From Candidatus Parachristensenella avicola (lineage in GTDB: Bacteria; Bacillota; Clostridia; Christensenellales; UMGS416): a DNA stretch of 64,000 nucleotides. The position numbers and the translations under genes are program-made. The stretch spans positions 1 to 64,000 of the forward strand of contig CAJFUN010000019.1 in the NCBI GenBank assembly GCA_904420205.1. The letters are read 5' to 3'. Under the pieces are notes generated by a model, which was not told the DNA's origin, made no database searches, and saw only the letters and a list, made by a program, of their open reading frames with translations. Below are positions 56,947-64,000 of the stretch, in pieces; within the stretch, counting starts at the first letter, position 1, and each line of letters starts with the position of its first letter.

Positions 56947-58539
56947 ATGACGCTTCGGGAGGTATTGGAAAAGGTGCGCGCCGGTGAGCTCACGGCGGAG
57001 CAGGGGGCGGTGCTCATTACAGCGATACAGCAGGCAGAACAACTAAACGACGAGGGATACAAGGCTGAGGATCGGGCGGAGGCAGAAAAGCGGCGCGCGT
57101 CTGCGGAGGCGGAGGAGCAAGCAGCGGAGACAGCACGCGCGTCTGCCGAGGCGGAGGAGCAAGCAGCGGAGACAGCACGCACGTCTGCCGAAGCTGGGCG
57201 CCAGGCGGCGGAGGCAGCACGCGCAGCGGCTGAGGATGAGCTGCGCGAAGCGAAGGCTGATCTAAGCACCCTGCAGGATGCGCTTCAGGCCGCTCGCGCC
57301 CAAGCGGCAGCCTGTGAGGATGCTCAGCAGGCCGAAGAACTGCGGCGCCAGGCGGAGCGGCTGGAGAGCCTGGTGGGGAAGGCGCAGCAGCGGGTCGATC
57401 GCGCGCGTAGCCGCCTGGACGCCGGCGAGGAGGATACAGGGCACGCAGGAGCGGGAAGTTCCGCCGAGGCGGACTTCTGGAATTTCGCCGGCAACATTGG
57501 CCGCACGGTGCGGGACTCGCTAAAGGATCTGCCCCGGCAGGTTAACGAAGCGCTGCATCGTTCGGGTATCCGCGGCGACAGCATGGGCAGCGTGGCCAAC
57601 GGCGACGTGGAGGGCGATATCCCACGGGCCGTCACCGGCGTCATCAATGGTACGGTTCACGGTGATATCAAAGGGCCTGTCAATGGCATGATACGCGGCG
57701 ATGTGGAGGGGGATATTGGTTCCGGCATCCTGGGGAAGATTTCCGGTACGGTTCATGGCGACATTGGCGGCAATATATTGGGGACGGTCGGCCGGGTTGA
57801 AGGCGACGTGCGCGGCGATATTCTGGGAAGAGTTCCTGGCGGCGTGTGCGGCGACGTAAACGGCTCCATTATGGGCAGCGTCGGCGCAGATATCGAAGGG
57901 GATGTGAACGGCTCGGTGATGGGCAGCGTCCACGGCAGCATAAAGGGCGATGTAAAAGGGCCGGTCAACGGCACCGTGGACGGCGATATTGAAGGCGATG
58001 TGATGAACGGTGTAATGGGCATCGTACGCGGCTGCATACACGGCGATGTCCGGGGCCCGGTGGCCGGCAAGGTTGAAGGCGGGATCGAAGGCGACGTAGG
58101 CGGCAGCATTGAGGGTATCGTCATGGGCGGCGTATGCGGCGATGTGAAGGGATCGGTGAAGGGCAGCGTAACCGGAGGCATTGACGGCGACGTGCTCGGC
58201 TCCATTGGCGGCAACGTGGAGGGCGATATCGGCGGCACGGTGCATGGATCGCTGTCCGGCTGCGTGCAGGGGAATATTCAAGGCGATATTGGCGGCCATA
58301 TTCTGGCCCGTACGGATGGGAAGCCCAACCTTGAGGGGAACTTGGAAGGCGACCTGAAGGGCGACCTGATGGGCAGCGTAAAAGGCAGCCTGATGGGCAG
58401 CGTGGGCGGTTCGGTCACCGGCATGGTGGAAGGCGATGTTCACGGCGACATCATGGGCGATATGGCCGGCACAATCACAGGCACGCTGTACGGGCAGGTG
58501 CATGGCCGCATCACTGGCAAAGTGGGAAGCCAGGCATAA
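56947..58539 (+). CDS. Tetrapeptide-repeat protein 2 with SHOCT-like motif and long coiled coil
   Basis: The protein has 530 residues in three parts. Residues 1-30 are 'LREVLEKVRAGELTAEQGAVLI', the SHOCT-like motif shared with the two preceding genes. Residues about 38-170 are an Ala/Glu/Arg/Gln coiled coil containing three 14-residue units (such as 'RASAEAEEQAAETA') and then a Leu-rich helical stretch. After a short linker ('FWNFAGNIGRTVRDSLKD'), residues about 215-528 are the hydrophobic-x-Gly-x repeat, about 75 units, interrupted once near 'ILARTDGKPNLEGN'. The protein is probably elongated and oligomeric. It lacks a signal peptide, so it is expected in the cytoplasm or forespore. Function unknown. 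RBS GAGAGGAGAAAGAGG. Confidence 0.6.
   Translation: MTLREVLEKVRAGELTAEQGAVLITAIQQAEQLNDEGYKAEDRAEAEKRRASAEAEEQAAETARASAEAEEQAAETARTSAEAGRQAAEAARAAAEDELREAKADLSTLQDALQAARAQAAACEDAQQAEELRRQAERLESLVGKAQQRVDRARSRLDAGEEDTGHAGAGSSAEADFWNFAGNIGRTVRDSLKDLPRQVNEALHRSGIRGDSMGSVANGDVEGDIPRAVTGVINGTVHGDIKGPVNGMIRGDVEGDIGSGILGKISGTVHGDIGGNILGTVGRVEGDVRGDILGRVPGGVCGDVNGSIMGSVGADIEGDVNGSVMGSVHGSIKGDVKGPVNGTVDGDIEGDVMNGVMGIVRGCIHGDVRGPVAGKVEGGIEGDVGGSIEGIVMGGVCGDVKGSVKGSVTGGIDGDVLGSIGGNVEGDIGGTVHGSLSGCVQGNIQGDIGGHILARTDGKPNLEGNLEGDLKGDLMGSVKGSLMGSVGGSVTGMVEGDVHGDIMGDMAGTITGTLYGQVHGRITGKVGSQA
57094..57219 (+). repeat. Three 42-bp tandem repeats in the coiled coil
   Basis: Units start at 57094, 57136 and 57178. 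The first two are almost identical and the third is diverged. Each encodes 14 residues, two heptads, so copy-number change would preserve the coiled coil. Confidence 0.85.
57595..58530 (+). repeat. 12-bp-period coding repeat in protein 2
   Basis: About 75 successive hydrophobic-x-Gly-x codon quartets are present, with many shared words such as GGCGATGT and GGCAGCGT. This long repeat opens several overlapping antisense frames that are not genes. Confidence 0.75.
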
Positions 58540-58587
58540 ATATATCCTGCCGTAGGAGGCAGGCGCGACTGTCATCCATGATAACTT

Positions 58588-58627
58588 CCCTGATCCGGGC
58601 GTTCTCCATGCCCGGGTCGGGGTTTTT
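58588..58627 (+). terminator. Terminator after the tetrapeptide-repeat operon
   Basis: A 13-bp stem with two G-U pairs (58588-58600 with 58610-58622, 9-nt loop) is followed by T5. Confidence 0.88.
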
Positions 58628-58670
58628 CTGTTCCGAATTCCCTTCCCGCCGAAGCGGATTTTCCTTCCCC

Positions 58671-58699
58671 TTGCCGGGATGGGCGGAATTGGTTATACT
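58671..58699 (+). promoter_or_regulatory. Predicted promoter of the merR operon
   Basis: TTGCCG (58671-58676), a 17-bp spacer and TATACT (58694-58699) lie 52 bp before the MerR-family start. Confidence 0.55.
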
Positions 58700-58709
58700 G
58701 GAATGGAAG

Positions 58710-58727
58710 CTTAAAGCGAGCTTTAAG
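58710..58727 (+). promoter_or_regulatory. Dyad downstream of the merR promoter
   Basis: An 8-bp perfect inverted repeat CTTAAAGC-GA-GCTTTAAG lies just after the -10. It is a candidate autoregulatory operator for the MerR-family protein, although classical MerR sites sit between -35 and -10. Confidence 0.45.
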
Positions 58728-58751
58728 GTATAAGCCGCAGGAGGGCAAATT

Positions 58752-59129
58752 ATGGCATATTCCATTAAGGAAGCAGCAGCGCGTATGGGCGTAACCACCC
58801 ATACGCTCCGCTATTATGATCGGGAAGGGCTTTTGCCCCATGTGGAACGCACAGCCGGCGGGATCCGGCGCTTCAGTCAGGAGGATCTGGATGGCCTGGC
58901 TTTGATCAACTGCTTGAAGGCGACGGGAATGTCAATCCGCCAGATTAAAGATTTTCTCAATCTGAGCCAGCAGGGGGATGAAACGCTGGACGAGAGGCGG
59001 GCGATCCTTCAGCGGCAGCGGGATCAGATCCTAGCCGGTATGGCGAAAATGCAGGAACATCTAGCGCGGGTGGAACGGAAGATCGCCCACTATGACGCCA
59101 TCGCCCAGGAAAAGGAGGCATTAAAATGA
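58752..59129 (+). CDS. MerR-family transcriptional regulator
   Basis: The protein has 125 residues. The MerR winged helix '[47 protein letters not shown]' is followed by '[16 protein letters not shown]' and a dimerisation coiled coil ('[31 protein letters not shown]'). There is no Cys-rich or drug-binding C-domain, so the effector is unknown; it belongs to the small YhdM/AdhR-like group. RBS GCAGGAGG. Its stop overlaps the YjbQ-like start as ATGA. Confidence 0.9.
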   Translation: MAYSIKEAAARMGVTTHTLRYYDREGLLPHVERTAGGIRRFSQEDLDGLALINCLKATGMSIRQIKDFLNLSQQGDETLDERRAILQRQRDQILAGMAKMQEHLARVERKIAHYDAIAQEKEALK

Positions 59130-59542
59130 AGTCCTATCGGAAAGAGCTGTTTTTTGAACTGCCAAGCCGCCGGGGGCTTGTGAACATTACGCCTGAGGTA
59201 GAAGCTGCGCTGGCGGAAAGCGGTATCCAAGAGGGCCTTATTCTGGTCAATGCCATGAACATAACGGCAAGCGTGTTCATTAACGACGACGAACCGGGCC
59301 TGCACCAGGACTTCGAGACTTGGTTGGAGCGCCTGGCCCCGGAAAAACCTTACAGTCAATACCACCATAACGGATATGAGGATAATGCCGACGCCCACCT
59401 GAAGCGCACCATCATGGGCCGTGAAACGGTGGTGGCGGTAACCCAAGGGCGGCTGGACTTCGGCACCTGGGAGCAGATTTTTTACTATGAGATGGACGGC
59501 AAGCGGCGTAAGCACGTCCTAATTAAAATTATCGGTGAATAG
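59126..59542 (+). CDS. YjbQ/UPF0047-family protein
   Basis: The protein has 138 residues, the standard single-domain length. Conserved segments are '[43 protein letters not shown]', '[56 protein letters not shown]'. His residues around 'NADAHLK' and the Gly-Thr-Trp stretch form the putative active site. Family members have been annotated as secondary thiamine-phosphate synthases on the basis of weak in vitro activity; the true role is unclear. It is coupled to the merR gene by ATGA. Confidence 0.88.
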   Translation: MKSYRKELFFELPSRRGLVNITPEVEAALAESGIQEGLILVNAMNITASVFINDDEPGLHQDFETWLERLAPEKPYSQYHHNGYEDNADAHLKRTIMGRETVVAVTQGRLDFGTWEQIFYYEMDGKRRKHVLIKIIGE

Positions 59543-59543
59543 C

Positions 59544-59825
59544 ATGAAGGCGCTTTTATTCACGGTTACCTTGTCCGTCCCCTGGGCGCAAAGCCTGAAG
59601 GATAAACGCATGGTGGTCAAAAGCCTGAAGGATCGGCTGGCACGGCGTAATTTGGCGGTGTTGGAATCGGGGATGACGGAGCAGCGGCAAAGGGCGGAGC
59701 TGTCCGTGGTCGCCCTGGCTGCCAATCAGGCCCTGGCCGACGCGATCTATGAGGATACGATGCGCTTTATAGAGGAGAACTGCCCGGCGCCGGTGATCGA
59801 TGTCACGCGCCAGCAGCTGCTGTAG
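59544..59825 (+). CDS. DUF503-family protein (YlxP-like)
   Basis: The protein has 93 residues, a single ferredoxin-like domain. Hallmarks are 'LFTVTLSVPWAQSLKDKRMVVKSLKDRLARR', 'NLAVLESGMTEQRQRAELSVVALA' and 'FIEE'. YlxP-type proteins are usually encoded near rbfA/infB; here the gene follows YjbQ. ATG 59544 begins 1 nt after the YjbQ stop, with GGTGA at RBS position; an in-frame GTG at 59535 lies within YjbQ. Function unknown. Its relatives often sit in translation-related operons. Confidence 0.85.
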   Translation: MKALLFTVTLSVPWAQSLKDKRMVVKSLKDRLARRNLAVLESGMTEQRQRAELSVVALAANQALADAIYEDTMRFIEENCPAPVIDVTRQQLL

Positions 59826-59835
59826 GAGGAATGAA

Positions 59836-60414
59836 ATGATGGAGATGCTGGATATATTTGATGAGGACATGCGGCCGGCAGGGCGTGCGACCCGGACGGA
59901 GGCGCATGCCCGAGGGCTTATCCATCAGGTGGTTCATCTCTGGATGGCAACCTGCTTCCGTGGAGAACCCGCGCTTATCTTTCAGCAGCGGGCGGCCGAT
60001 AAGCAGGATTTTCCAGGCTACTATGATATAGCGGTAGGCGGCCATGTGGACGCCGGGGAGACGCCGAAGGAAGCCGTGCTTCGGGAGTGCCGGGAAGAAA
60101 TCGGCCTGCGTTTGCGGGCCGACGAGCTTCGGTATTGCGGAGCATTCCGGGATGATATCCGGATCGCGGGGATGGATGACCGCGAAATGGCTCATGTTTA
60201 TTTCTATCGCCACCCAGCGCCTGAGTTTGTCTTAGGGCCGGAGGTGGAACGGATGGTTTGGGTTCCGTTGGAGGAATATAAGAAAAAGCAGGAGAGCCCC
60301 TTTGCGATCACGGCCTACACGCGGCAGGGAGACCGTATAGGGATTAAAGCCGACCGTTGGTGCCGTCATCCGGGTGAATTTGAGCGGTTTATCCTACCGG
60401 TTTTAGAAGGATAG
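59836..60414 (+). CDS. Nudix hydrolase (IDI/YfcD-like)
   Basis: The protein has 192 residues from ATG 59836 (AGGAGG 6 nt upstream; 59839 also possible). The start 'MLDIFDEDMRPAGRATRTEAHARGLIHQVVHLW' is typical of the isopentenyl-diphosphate-isomerase-like Nudix subfamily. The Nudix box reads 'GHVDAGETPKEAVLRECREEIGL'. 'DDIRIAGMDDREMAHVYFYRH' and 'VWVPLEEY' follow. The Cys/Glu active-site pair of true IDI cannot be placed, so hydrolase activity on an unknown pyrophosphate is more likely. Confidence 0.85.
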   Translation: MMEMLDIFDEDMRPAGRATRTEAHARGLIHQVVHLWMATCFRGEPALIFQQRAADKQDFPGYYDIAVGGHVDAGETPKEAVLRECREEIGLRLRADELRYCGAFRDDIRIAGMDDREMAHVYFYRHPAPEFVLGPEVERMVWVPLEEYKKKQESPFAITAYTRQGDRIGIKADRWCRHPGEFERFILPVLEG

Positions 60415-60421
60415 GAGCGCT

Positions 60422-60943
60422 ATGAAGGATTTGATTCTTGTTGTCGGACCCAATGGCATTGGCAAGTCTACGGCATGCAGGGCGCTGACCGGAGCGCTGG
60501 GCGCCGCTGCCTATGTGGATAGTGACTGGTGCCGGTTTATCGAACCTTTTTCATTCACAGAGGCGACGAAAGCGTGTGTGGTTGCCAATATGAGCGATAT
60601 GCTGGCCAATTATTTTGCCTGCGATGGGGTGGAGCATGTGATCTTTTCATATGGGCTGCACGGGCCGCGGCGTCAGCTGCTGGATCGGGTGCTGGCGAGG
60701 CTTGGACAGCGAGGCATCATCTTTCGTCTCTGCCCCATCCTCTGCACCTGCTCACCCCGGGAGAATGAGTTGCGCATGCGGCGGGATGGACGCGACGAGG
60801 CGCGGATTGCCCGGGCCATGGCCTGCCGCTCGGTCTATGAGGATTGCCCCTATCCGCGGGTGGATGTGACCGGGCTGTCCGTCGCCCAGACCGTGGAGGC
60901 AATGCTGCAGCTGATCAAGGAGGGGCCATGTACAGGATCCTGA
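60422..60943 (+). CDS. Small P-loop NTPase, kinase-like
   Basis: The protein has 173 residues. Walker A 'VVGPNGIGKSTACRAL' is followed by 'AAYVDSDWCRFIEPF', a switch-like 'VEHVIFSYGLHGPRRQLLDRVLARL', Cys-rich 'RLCPILCTCSPRENELRMRRDGR' and 'RVDVTGLSVAQTVEAML'. This is like small P-loop kinases of the zeta-toxin/shikimate-kinase-like class, but no specific substrate motif is visible. RBS GATAGGAGCG, 7 nt after the Nudix stop. The last 16 nt overlap the response-regulator gene. Confidence 0.68.
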   Translation: MKDLILVVGPNGIGKSTACRALTGALGAAAYVDSDWCRFIEPFSFTEATKACVVANMSDMLANYFACDGVEHVIFSYGLHGPRRQLLDRVLARLGQRGIIFRLCPILCTCSPRENELRMRRDGRDEARIARAMACRSVYEDCPYPRVDVTGLSVAQTVEAMLQLIKEGPCTGS

Positions 60944-61605
60944 TCGTGGAGGACGACTTTACCATTGCCCGCCTTTTAGCGGAGCATCTGGGTAAATGGG
61001 GCTATGAGGCCCGGTTCGTGACGGATTTTTCCGGTGTGATGGAGCAATTCGTCGCCTTTGACCCGCAGCTTGTGCTGTTGGATATTTCGCTACCCTACTT
61101 TAATGGATACTATTGGTGCACCCAGATCCGCAAGGTTTCCCAGCTGCCCATCGTTTTTATCTCGTCGGCGGCGGATAACATGAATATCGTGATGGCCATT
61201 AACATGGGGGGAGACGATTTTATCGCCAAGCCCTTTGACATGGAAGTGCTGACAGCCAAAATTCAGGCGTTGCTTCGCCGCAGCTATTGCTTTAAAGGAC
61301 AGACGAGCCTGATGGAGCACCACGGCCTGATCCTGAATCTGGGCGATGCCACCGTGGCCTATCGGGATGCCCGTGTGGAGCTAACCAAAAATGAACTGCG
61401 TATTTTGCAGCTCCTGTTAGAGCAGGCGGGCAGCACCGTGTCCCGGGAGGCAATCATGATGAAGCTATGGGAAAGCGACAGCTTTGTAGATGACAATACC
61501 TTGTCGGTGAATGTGGCGCGCCTGCGCCGCAAGCTGTCGGAGGTGGGCCTGGACGAGGGATATATTAAAACGAAAAAAGGGGAAGGATATAGGATCGAAG
61601 GATGA
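60928..61605 (+). CDS. OmpR-family response regulator (BceR-like)
   Basis: The protein has 225 residues. The receiver domain has 'ILIVEDDFTIARLL', phospho-acceptor Asp52 in 'LLDISLPYFNGYYWC', and 'FIAKPFDMEVL'. The winged-helix output is 'ELTKNELRILQLLLEQAGSTVSREAIMMKLWESDSFVDDNTLSVNVARLRRKL'. It is in the family that regulates bacitracin- and peptide-resistance ABC transporters. ATG 60928 follows AAGGAGGGG; the longer frame is in the wrong place. It overlaps the kinase gene by 4 nt (ATGA). Confidence 0.93.
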   Translation: MYRILIVEDDFTIARLLAEHLGKWGYEARFVTDFSGVMEQFVAFDPQLVLLDISLPYFNGYYWCTQIRKVSQLPIVFISSAADNMNIVMAINMGGDDFIAKPFDMEVLTAKIQALLRRSYCFKGQTSLMEHHGLILNLGDATVAYRDARVELTKNELRILQLLLEQAGSTVSREAIMMKLWESDSFVDDNTLSVNVARLRRKLSEVGLDEGYIKTKKGEGYRIEG

Positions 61606-62624
61606 AGCGGGAGCGCAGCTTACGGTTTGTTATGGCGGCTTATCTTCGGCGGCGGCTCAAGGTGATCGGGCTTTTCGCTCTCTATGGTGGCATCTATTTT
61701 CTGGTGTTCGCATTGTGCGATATCCCGATGGAGGCGGTGCTCTACGGCATGATGTTGGCGGCCGCAGCCTCAGCCGTCATCGCAATGGCCGATTTTTGGC
61801 GTTATGCGTCCCGGCATCAGCAGCTTTGCGACTTGCTGGACCGGGCCCTGACAGGCTTTGACCGCATGCCCGATCCCGACGATCTAATTGAAGCGGATTA
61901 TCAGCGGATGATCGAGGTGCTGACAAAAGCGCGTATGGAGCTTGCCCTTCAGAATGACCGGGCGCGTACCGAAATGGTGGATTATTATACGCTTTGGGCT
62001 CATCAGATCAAGACACCCATCGCGGCGATGCGCCTGCTGCTTTCGGCCAATCCCCAGCCCAGGGATGCGGAGATCAGCCTGAAGCTATTGGAAATCGAGC
62101 AGTATGTGCAGATGGTGCTGGAGTATCTGCGCATTTCCAGCGATAGTTCGGATCTTCTTTTGAAGCAGTACGCCATAGCGGGCATCGTGCGCCAGGCGGT
62201 GCGTAAATACGCCGGGCTATTCATACTAAAGTCGATTACCCTTTCCTTTGACGAAATGCCGGATTCGTGCCTGACGGATGAGAAAGGGTTGTTGTTCGTC
62301 ATCGAGCAGCTACTATCCAATGCGTTGAAATATACGCCCTCCGGCGGGCGTATCCATATTTATATGGATACCAATAAGGCAAAAACGCTGGTGATTGAGG
62401 ATAGCGGTATCGGGATCCGGCCGGAAGACCTGCCTAGAATTTTTGAAAAAGGCTTTACCGGCTATAATGGGCGCATGGATAAAAAGTCCACCGGTATCGG
62501 TCTGTATCTGTGCCGGCGCATTATGGACAAGCTGGGGCATACCATTCAGGTAACCTCAGTGGTTAAGCGTGGGACGCGGGTAGCCTTGGATTTGGACCGG
62601 GAGGAGCTGGAGATCATGTCCTAA
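61602..62624 (+). CDS. Intramembrane-sensing histidine kinase (BceS-like)
   Basis: The protein has 340 residues. Two close membrane segments (about 19-38 and 45-65) have almost no extracellular loop, the design of BceS/intramembrane-sensing kinases. The phospho-acceptor is His134 in 'YYTLWAHQIKTPIAAMRLLL', followed by the N box 'LLFVIEQLLSNALKYTPSGG', G1 'VIEDSGIGIRPEDLPRIFEKGFTGYNGR' and G2 'STGIGLYLCRRIM'. It should sense the activity of the BceAB-type transporter encoded next and phosphorylate the regulator encoded before it. Confidence 0.93.
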   Translation: MKRERSLRFVMAAYLRRRLKVIGLFALYGGIYFLVFALCDIPMEAVLYGMMLAAAASAVIAMADFWRYASRHQQLCDLLDRALTGFDRMPDPDDLIEADYQRMIEVLTKARMELALQNDRARTEMVDYYTLWAHQIKTPIAAMRLLLSANPQPRDAEISLKLLEIEQYVQMVLEYLRISSDSSDLLLKQYAIAGIVRQAVRKYAGLFILKSITLSFDEMPDSCLTDEKGLLFVIEQLLSNALKYTPSGGRIHIYMDTNKAKTLVIEDSGIGIRPEDLPRIFEKGFTGYNGRMDKKSTGIGLYLCRRIMDKLGHTIQVTSVVKRGTRVALDLDREELEIMS

Positions 62625-62631
62625 GCGGGGC

Positions 62632-62671
62632 GGCTTACGAAAATGTAAGATAGGAAAAAGAAATGTAAGCC
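62632..62671 (+). promoter_or_regulatory. Candidate BceR operator upstream of bceA-like gene
   Basis: Inverted repeat CTTAC-GAAAAT-GTAAG (62634-62649) lies within a larger GGCTTAC...GTAAGCC repeat (62632-62671). The spacer GAAAAT matches the BceR-site layout known in Bacillus. A possible -10, TACACT (62702-62707), follows 30 bp on with no good -35, as expected for an activated promoter. Confidence 0.6.
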
Positions 62672-62735
62672 GAAAAGATGGCGCGGCATTTCTTTTTTGT
62701 TTACACTGGAAGCATCAAGCTTGGGAGGTTACGAA

Positions 62736-63503
62736 ATGCCCCTTTTAACGGTCAATAATGTAAAAAAAATTTATACGACCCGCTTTGGCGGGAACCATAT
62801 CCAGGCCCTATCCAACGTGTCCTTTTCGGTGGAATCTGGAGAATATGTAGCGATTATGGGCGAGTCCGGTTCCGGCAAGACGACGCTGCTTAATATTCTT
62901 GCCTCGCTGGATAAGCCGACCAGCGGCGAGGTGATCCTGGGCGATCGGAATCTTTCCACCATACGGGAGCGGGAGATCTCTGCCTTCCGCAGGGATAACC
63001 TGGGGTTCGTCTTTCAGGACTTCAACCTGCTGGATACCTTTTCCCTCAAGGACAATATCCTGCTGCCGCTGGTGCTGGCGGGGAAGGGATACCCGGAGAT
63101 GGAAAGCCGCCTGACCCCGCTGGCGGATAAGCTGAAGATCAGCGGTATTCTGGCCAAATATCCCTATGAGGTTTCGGGCGGGCAGAAGCAGCGGGCGGCG
63201 GTGGCCCGGGCCCTTATTACGCGCCCGCAGCTGGTGCTGGCCGATGAGCCCACCGGTGCGCTGGATTCCAAGGCGACCGGTGAACTGCTGGAACTCTTTT
63301 CGCAGATTAACCGGGAAGGGCAGACGATCCTGATGGTGACCCACAGCACCCGGGCGGCCAGCCACGCGGGGCGCGTGCTTTTTATTAAGGATGGAGAGGT
63401 ATTCCACCAGATCTACCGCGGGGAAATGACCAATGACGAGATGTACCAGAAGATCACCGCGGCGCTGACGGTTATTACCATGGGGGGTGGGCGCAGTGAG
63501 TAA
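62736..63503 (+). CDS. Peptide-resistance ABC transporter ATPase (BceA-like)
   Basis: The protein has 255 residues. It has the MacB/BceA-type start 'LLTVNNVKKIYTTRFGGNHIQAL', Walker A 'GESGSGKTTLLNILA', Q-loop 'LGFVFQDFNLLDTFSLKDNI', signature 'YPYEVSGGQKQRAAVARAL', Walker B 'LVLADEPTGALD' and H-loop 'MVTHSTRAASHAG'. It energises a BceB-type permease that removes peptide antibiotics from undecaprenyl lipid carriers. ATG 62736 follows GGGAGG. The stop overlaps the permease start by 8 nt. Confidence 0.94.
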   Translation: MPLLTVNNVKKIYTTRFGGNHIQALSNVSFSVESGEYVAIMGESGSGKTTLLNILASLDKPTSGEVILGDRNLSTIREREISAFRRDNLGFVFQDFNLLDTFSLKDNILLPLVLAGKGYPEMESRLTPLADKLKISGILAKYPYEVSGGQKQRAAVARALITRPQLVLADEPTGALDSKATGELLELFSQINREGQTILMVTHSTRAASHAGRVLFIKDGEVFHQIYRGEMTNDEMYQKITAALTVITMGGGRSE

Positions 63504-64000
63504 GCTTTTCTATCCGAAGCTGGCCCTAACCAATATCCGGAAGAACCGGCAGACCTACTTTCCCTATATCCTGGCCTGTATTGGTTCGATCATGATGTTT
63601 TATATCATGCATTCCATCTCGACAAGCCCGGGCCTTTTGCAGATGAGCGGCGGGGAGACCATTTTACTCATCCTAAACCTGGGGAATATCGTTATCGGGT
63701 TTTTCTCGGCCATCTTCTTGTTTTATACCAATAGCTTTCTCATTAAGCGGCGCAAGAAGGAAATCGGCCTGTACAACATTCTGGGCATGGAAAAAAAGCA
63801 TATCGCCCGTATGCTGTTCTATGAAACCCTGTTCACGGCGCTGATTGCGCTGGCCTTAGGGCTGGCGGGCGGCATGCTGCTCTCTAAGCTGATGTTTTGG
63901 CTGCTGCTTCGGCTGCTGAATTTTTCCGTGCCGATCGCCTTTGGCGTTTCCCTGCAATCCGTCGGCACGACGGCCGCGCTCTTTGCCCTGATTTTTCTGG
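63496..64000 (+). CDS. BceB-like ABC permease, 5' part (runs off the window)
   Basis: The frame is open from GTG 63496 to the window edge (168 codons visible; BceB is ~650). The sequence starts 'SKLFYPKLALTNIRKNRQTYFPYILAC', as in FtsX-type BceB permeases. Membrane segments lie at about 21-42 and 55-78 with the conserved 'SFLIKRRKKEIGLYNILGMEKKHI', and further segments at about 108-130 and 150-168. GGGGGGTGGGCGCA is upstream at RBS distance. The large extracellular sensing domain should lie past the edge. Confidence 0.92.
   Translation, partial: MSKLFYPKLALTNIRKNRQTYFPYILACIGSIMMFYIMHSISTSPGLLQMSGGETILLILNLGNIVIGFFSAIFLFYTNSFLIKRRKKEIGLYNILGMEKKHIARMLFYETLFTALIALALGLAGGMLLSKLMFWLLLRLLNFSVPIAFGVSLQSVGTTAALFALIFL

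Noticed and set aside
55829..58530. Collagen-like or pentapeptide repeat
   Set aside because: Glycine recurs every four residues, not three, and there is no A(D/N)LxG pentapeptide pattern. A named repeat family is not claimed.
57520..58575. 351-codon minus-strand open frame rich in Ala/His/Asp
   Set aside because: It is the antisense shadow of the 12-bp-period repeat in protein 2, with no RBS. The same effect explains 55814-56479.

Overview
The window reads as chromosomal DNA from an endospore-forming, meso-DAP-containing member of the Bacillota, most likely class Clostridia. The evidence is a division and cell wall (dcw) cluster, the block spoIIGA-sigE-sigG-ylmC-nrdR-pgeF, spoIIP, spoIVA, an addBA pair and a Bce-type sensor/transporter set. 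Base composition looks GC-rich, apart from an AT-richer island near 34.2-37.4 kb. Family-level placement (perhaps Christensenellales) is a guess. No rRNA, tRNA or CRISPR array was seen.

Layout: 0-6.2 kb holds the end of an SH3b protein, a decayed IS200/IS605 transposase, a THUMP-type RNA methyltransferase, an orphan solute-binding lipoprotein, and two head-to-head genes (an uncharacterised coiled-coil protein and a Cys-rich coat-like protein). 6.2-8.3 kb holds a secreted CAP protein, a zinc-ribbon protein and a metallophosphoesterase. 8.4-22.6 kb is the dcw cluster: mraZ-rsmH-ftsL-ftsI/spoVD-murE-mraY-murD-ftsW-murA-ftsQ, then a divergent ftsA-like gene and ftsZ with their own promoter. murG, murC and murB are not in the cluster. 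22.7-30.6 kb, on the minus strand, holds a DUF4832-like gene, spoIIP with a coupled membrane protein, and the spoIIG/sigG block. That block has a recognisable spoIIG-type promoter (22-bp spacer with a 0A box at -35) and a sigma-G-type promoter before sigG. 30.8-34.1 kb is the DUF512-der-plsY operon.

34.2-38.2 kb is accessory: a RelE/YefM-type toxin-antitoxin pair, two paralogous small HTH repressor-like genes flanking a membrane protein plus secreted protein operon, and an unknown gene. 38.3-48.2 kb holds spoIVA, a small sugar-metabolism group (SIS, DUF4432, cupin isomerase-like), a Nat-like ABC exporter, a recQ fossil, a P-loop kinase and a glycosidase-like gene. 48.3-55.5 kb is addB-addA-GNAT.

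55.6-58.5 kb is the most unusual segment. Two proteins built of a four-residue repeat (hydrophobic-x-Gly-x) flank a DUF2089 regulator, and all three carry the same short helical motif. A perfect consensus promoter sits inside the preceding terminator. 58.7-64 kb holds MerR-YjbQ-DUF503-Nudix-kinase genes and then bceRS-bceAB, with a likely BceR operator; the permease runs off the window.
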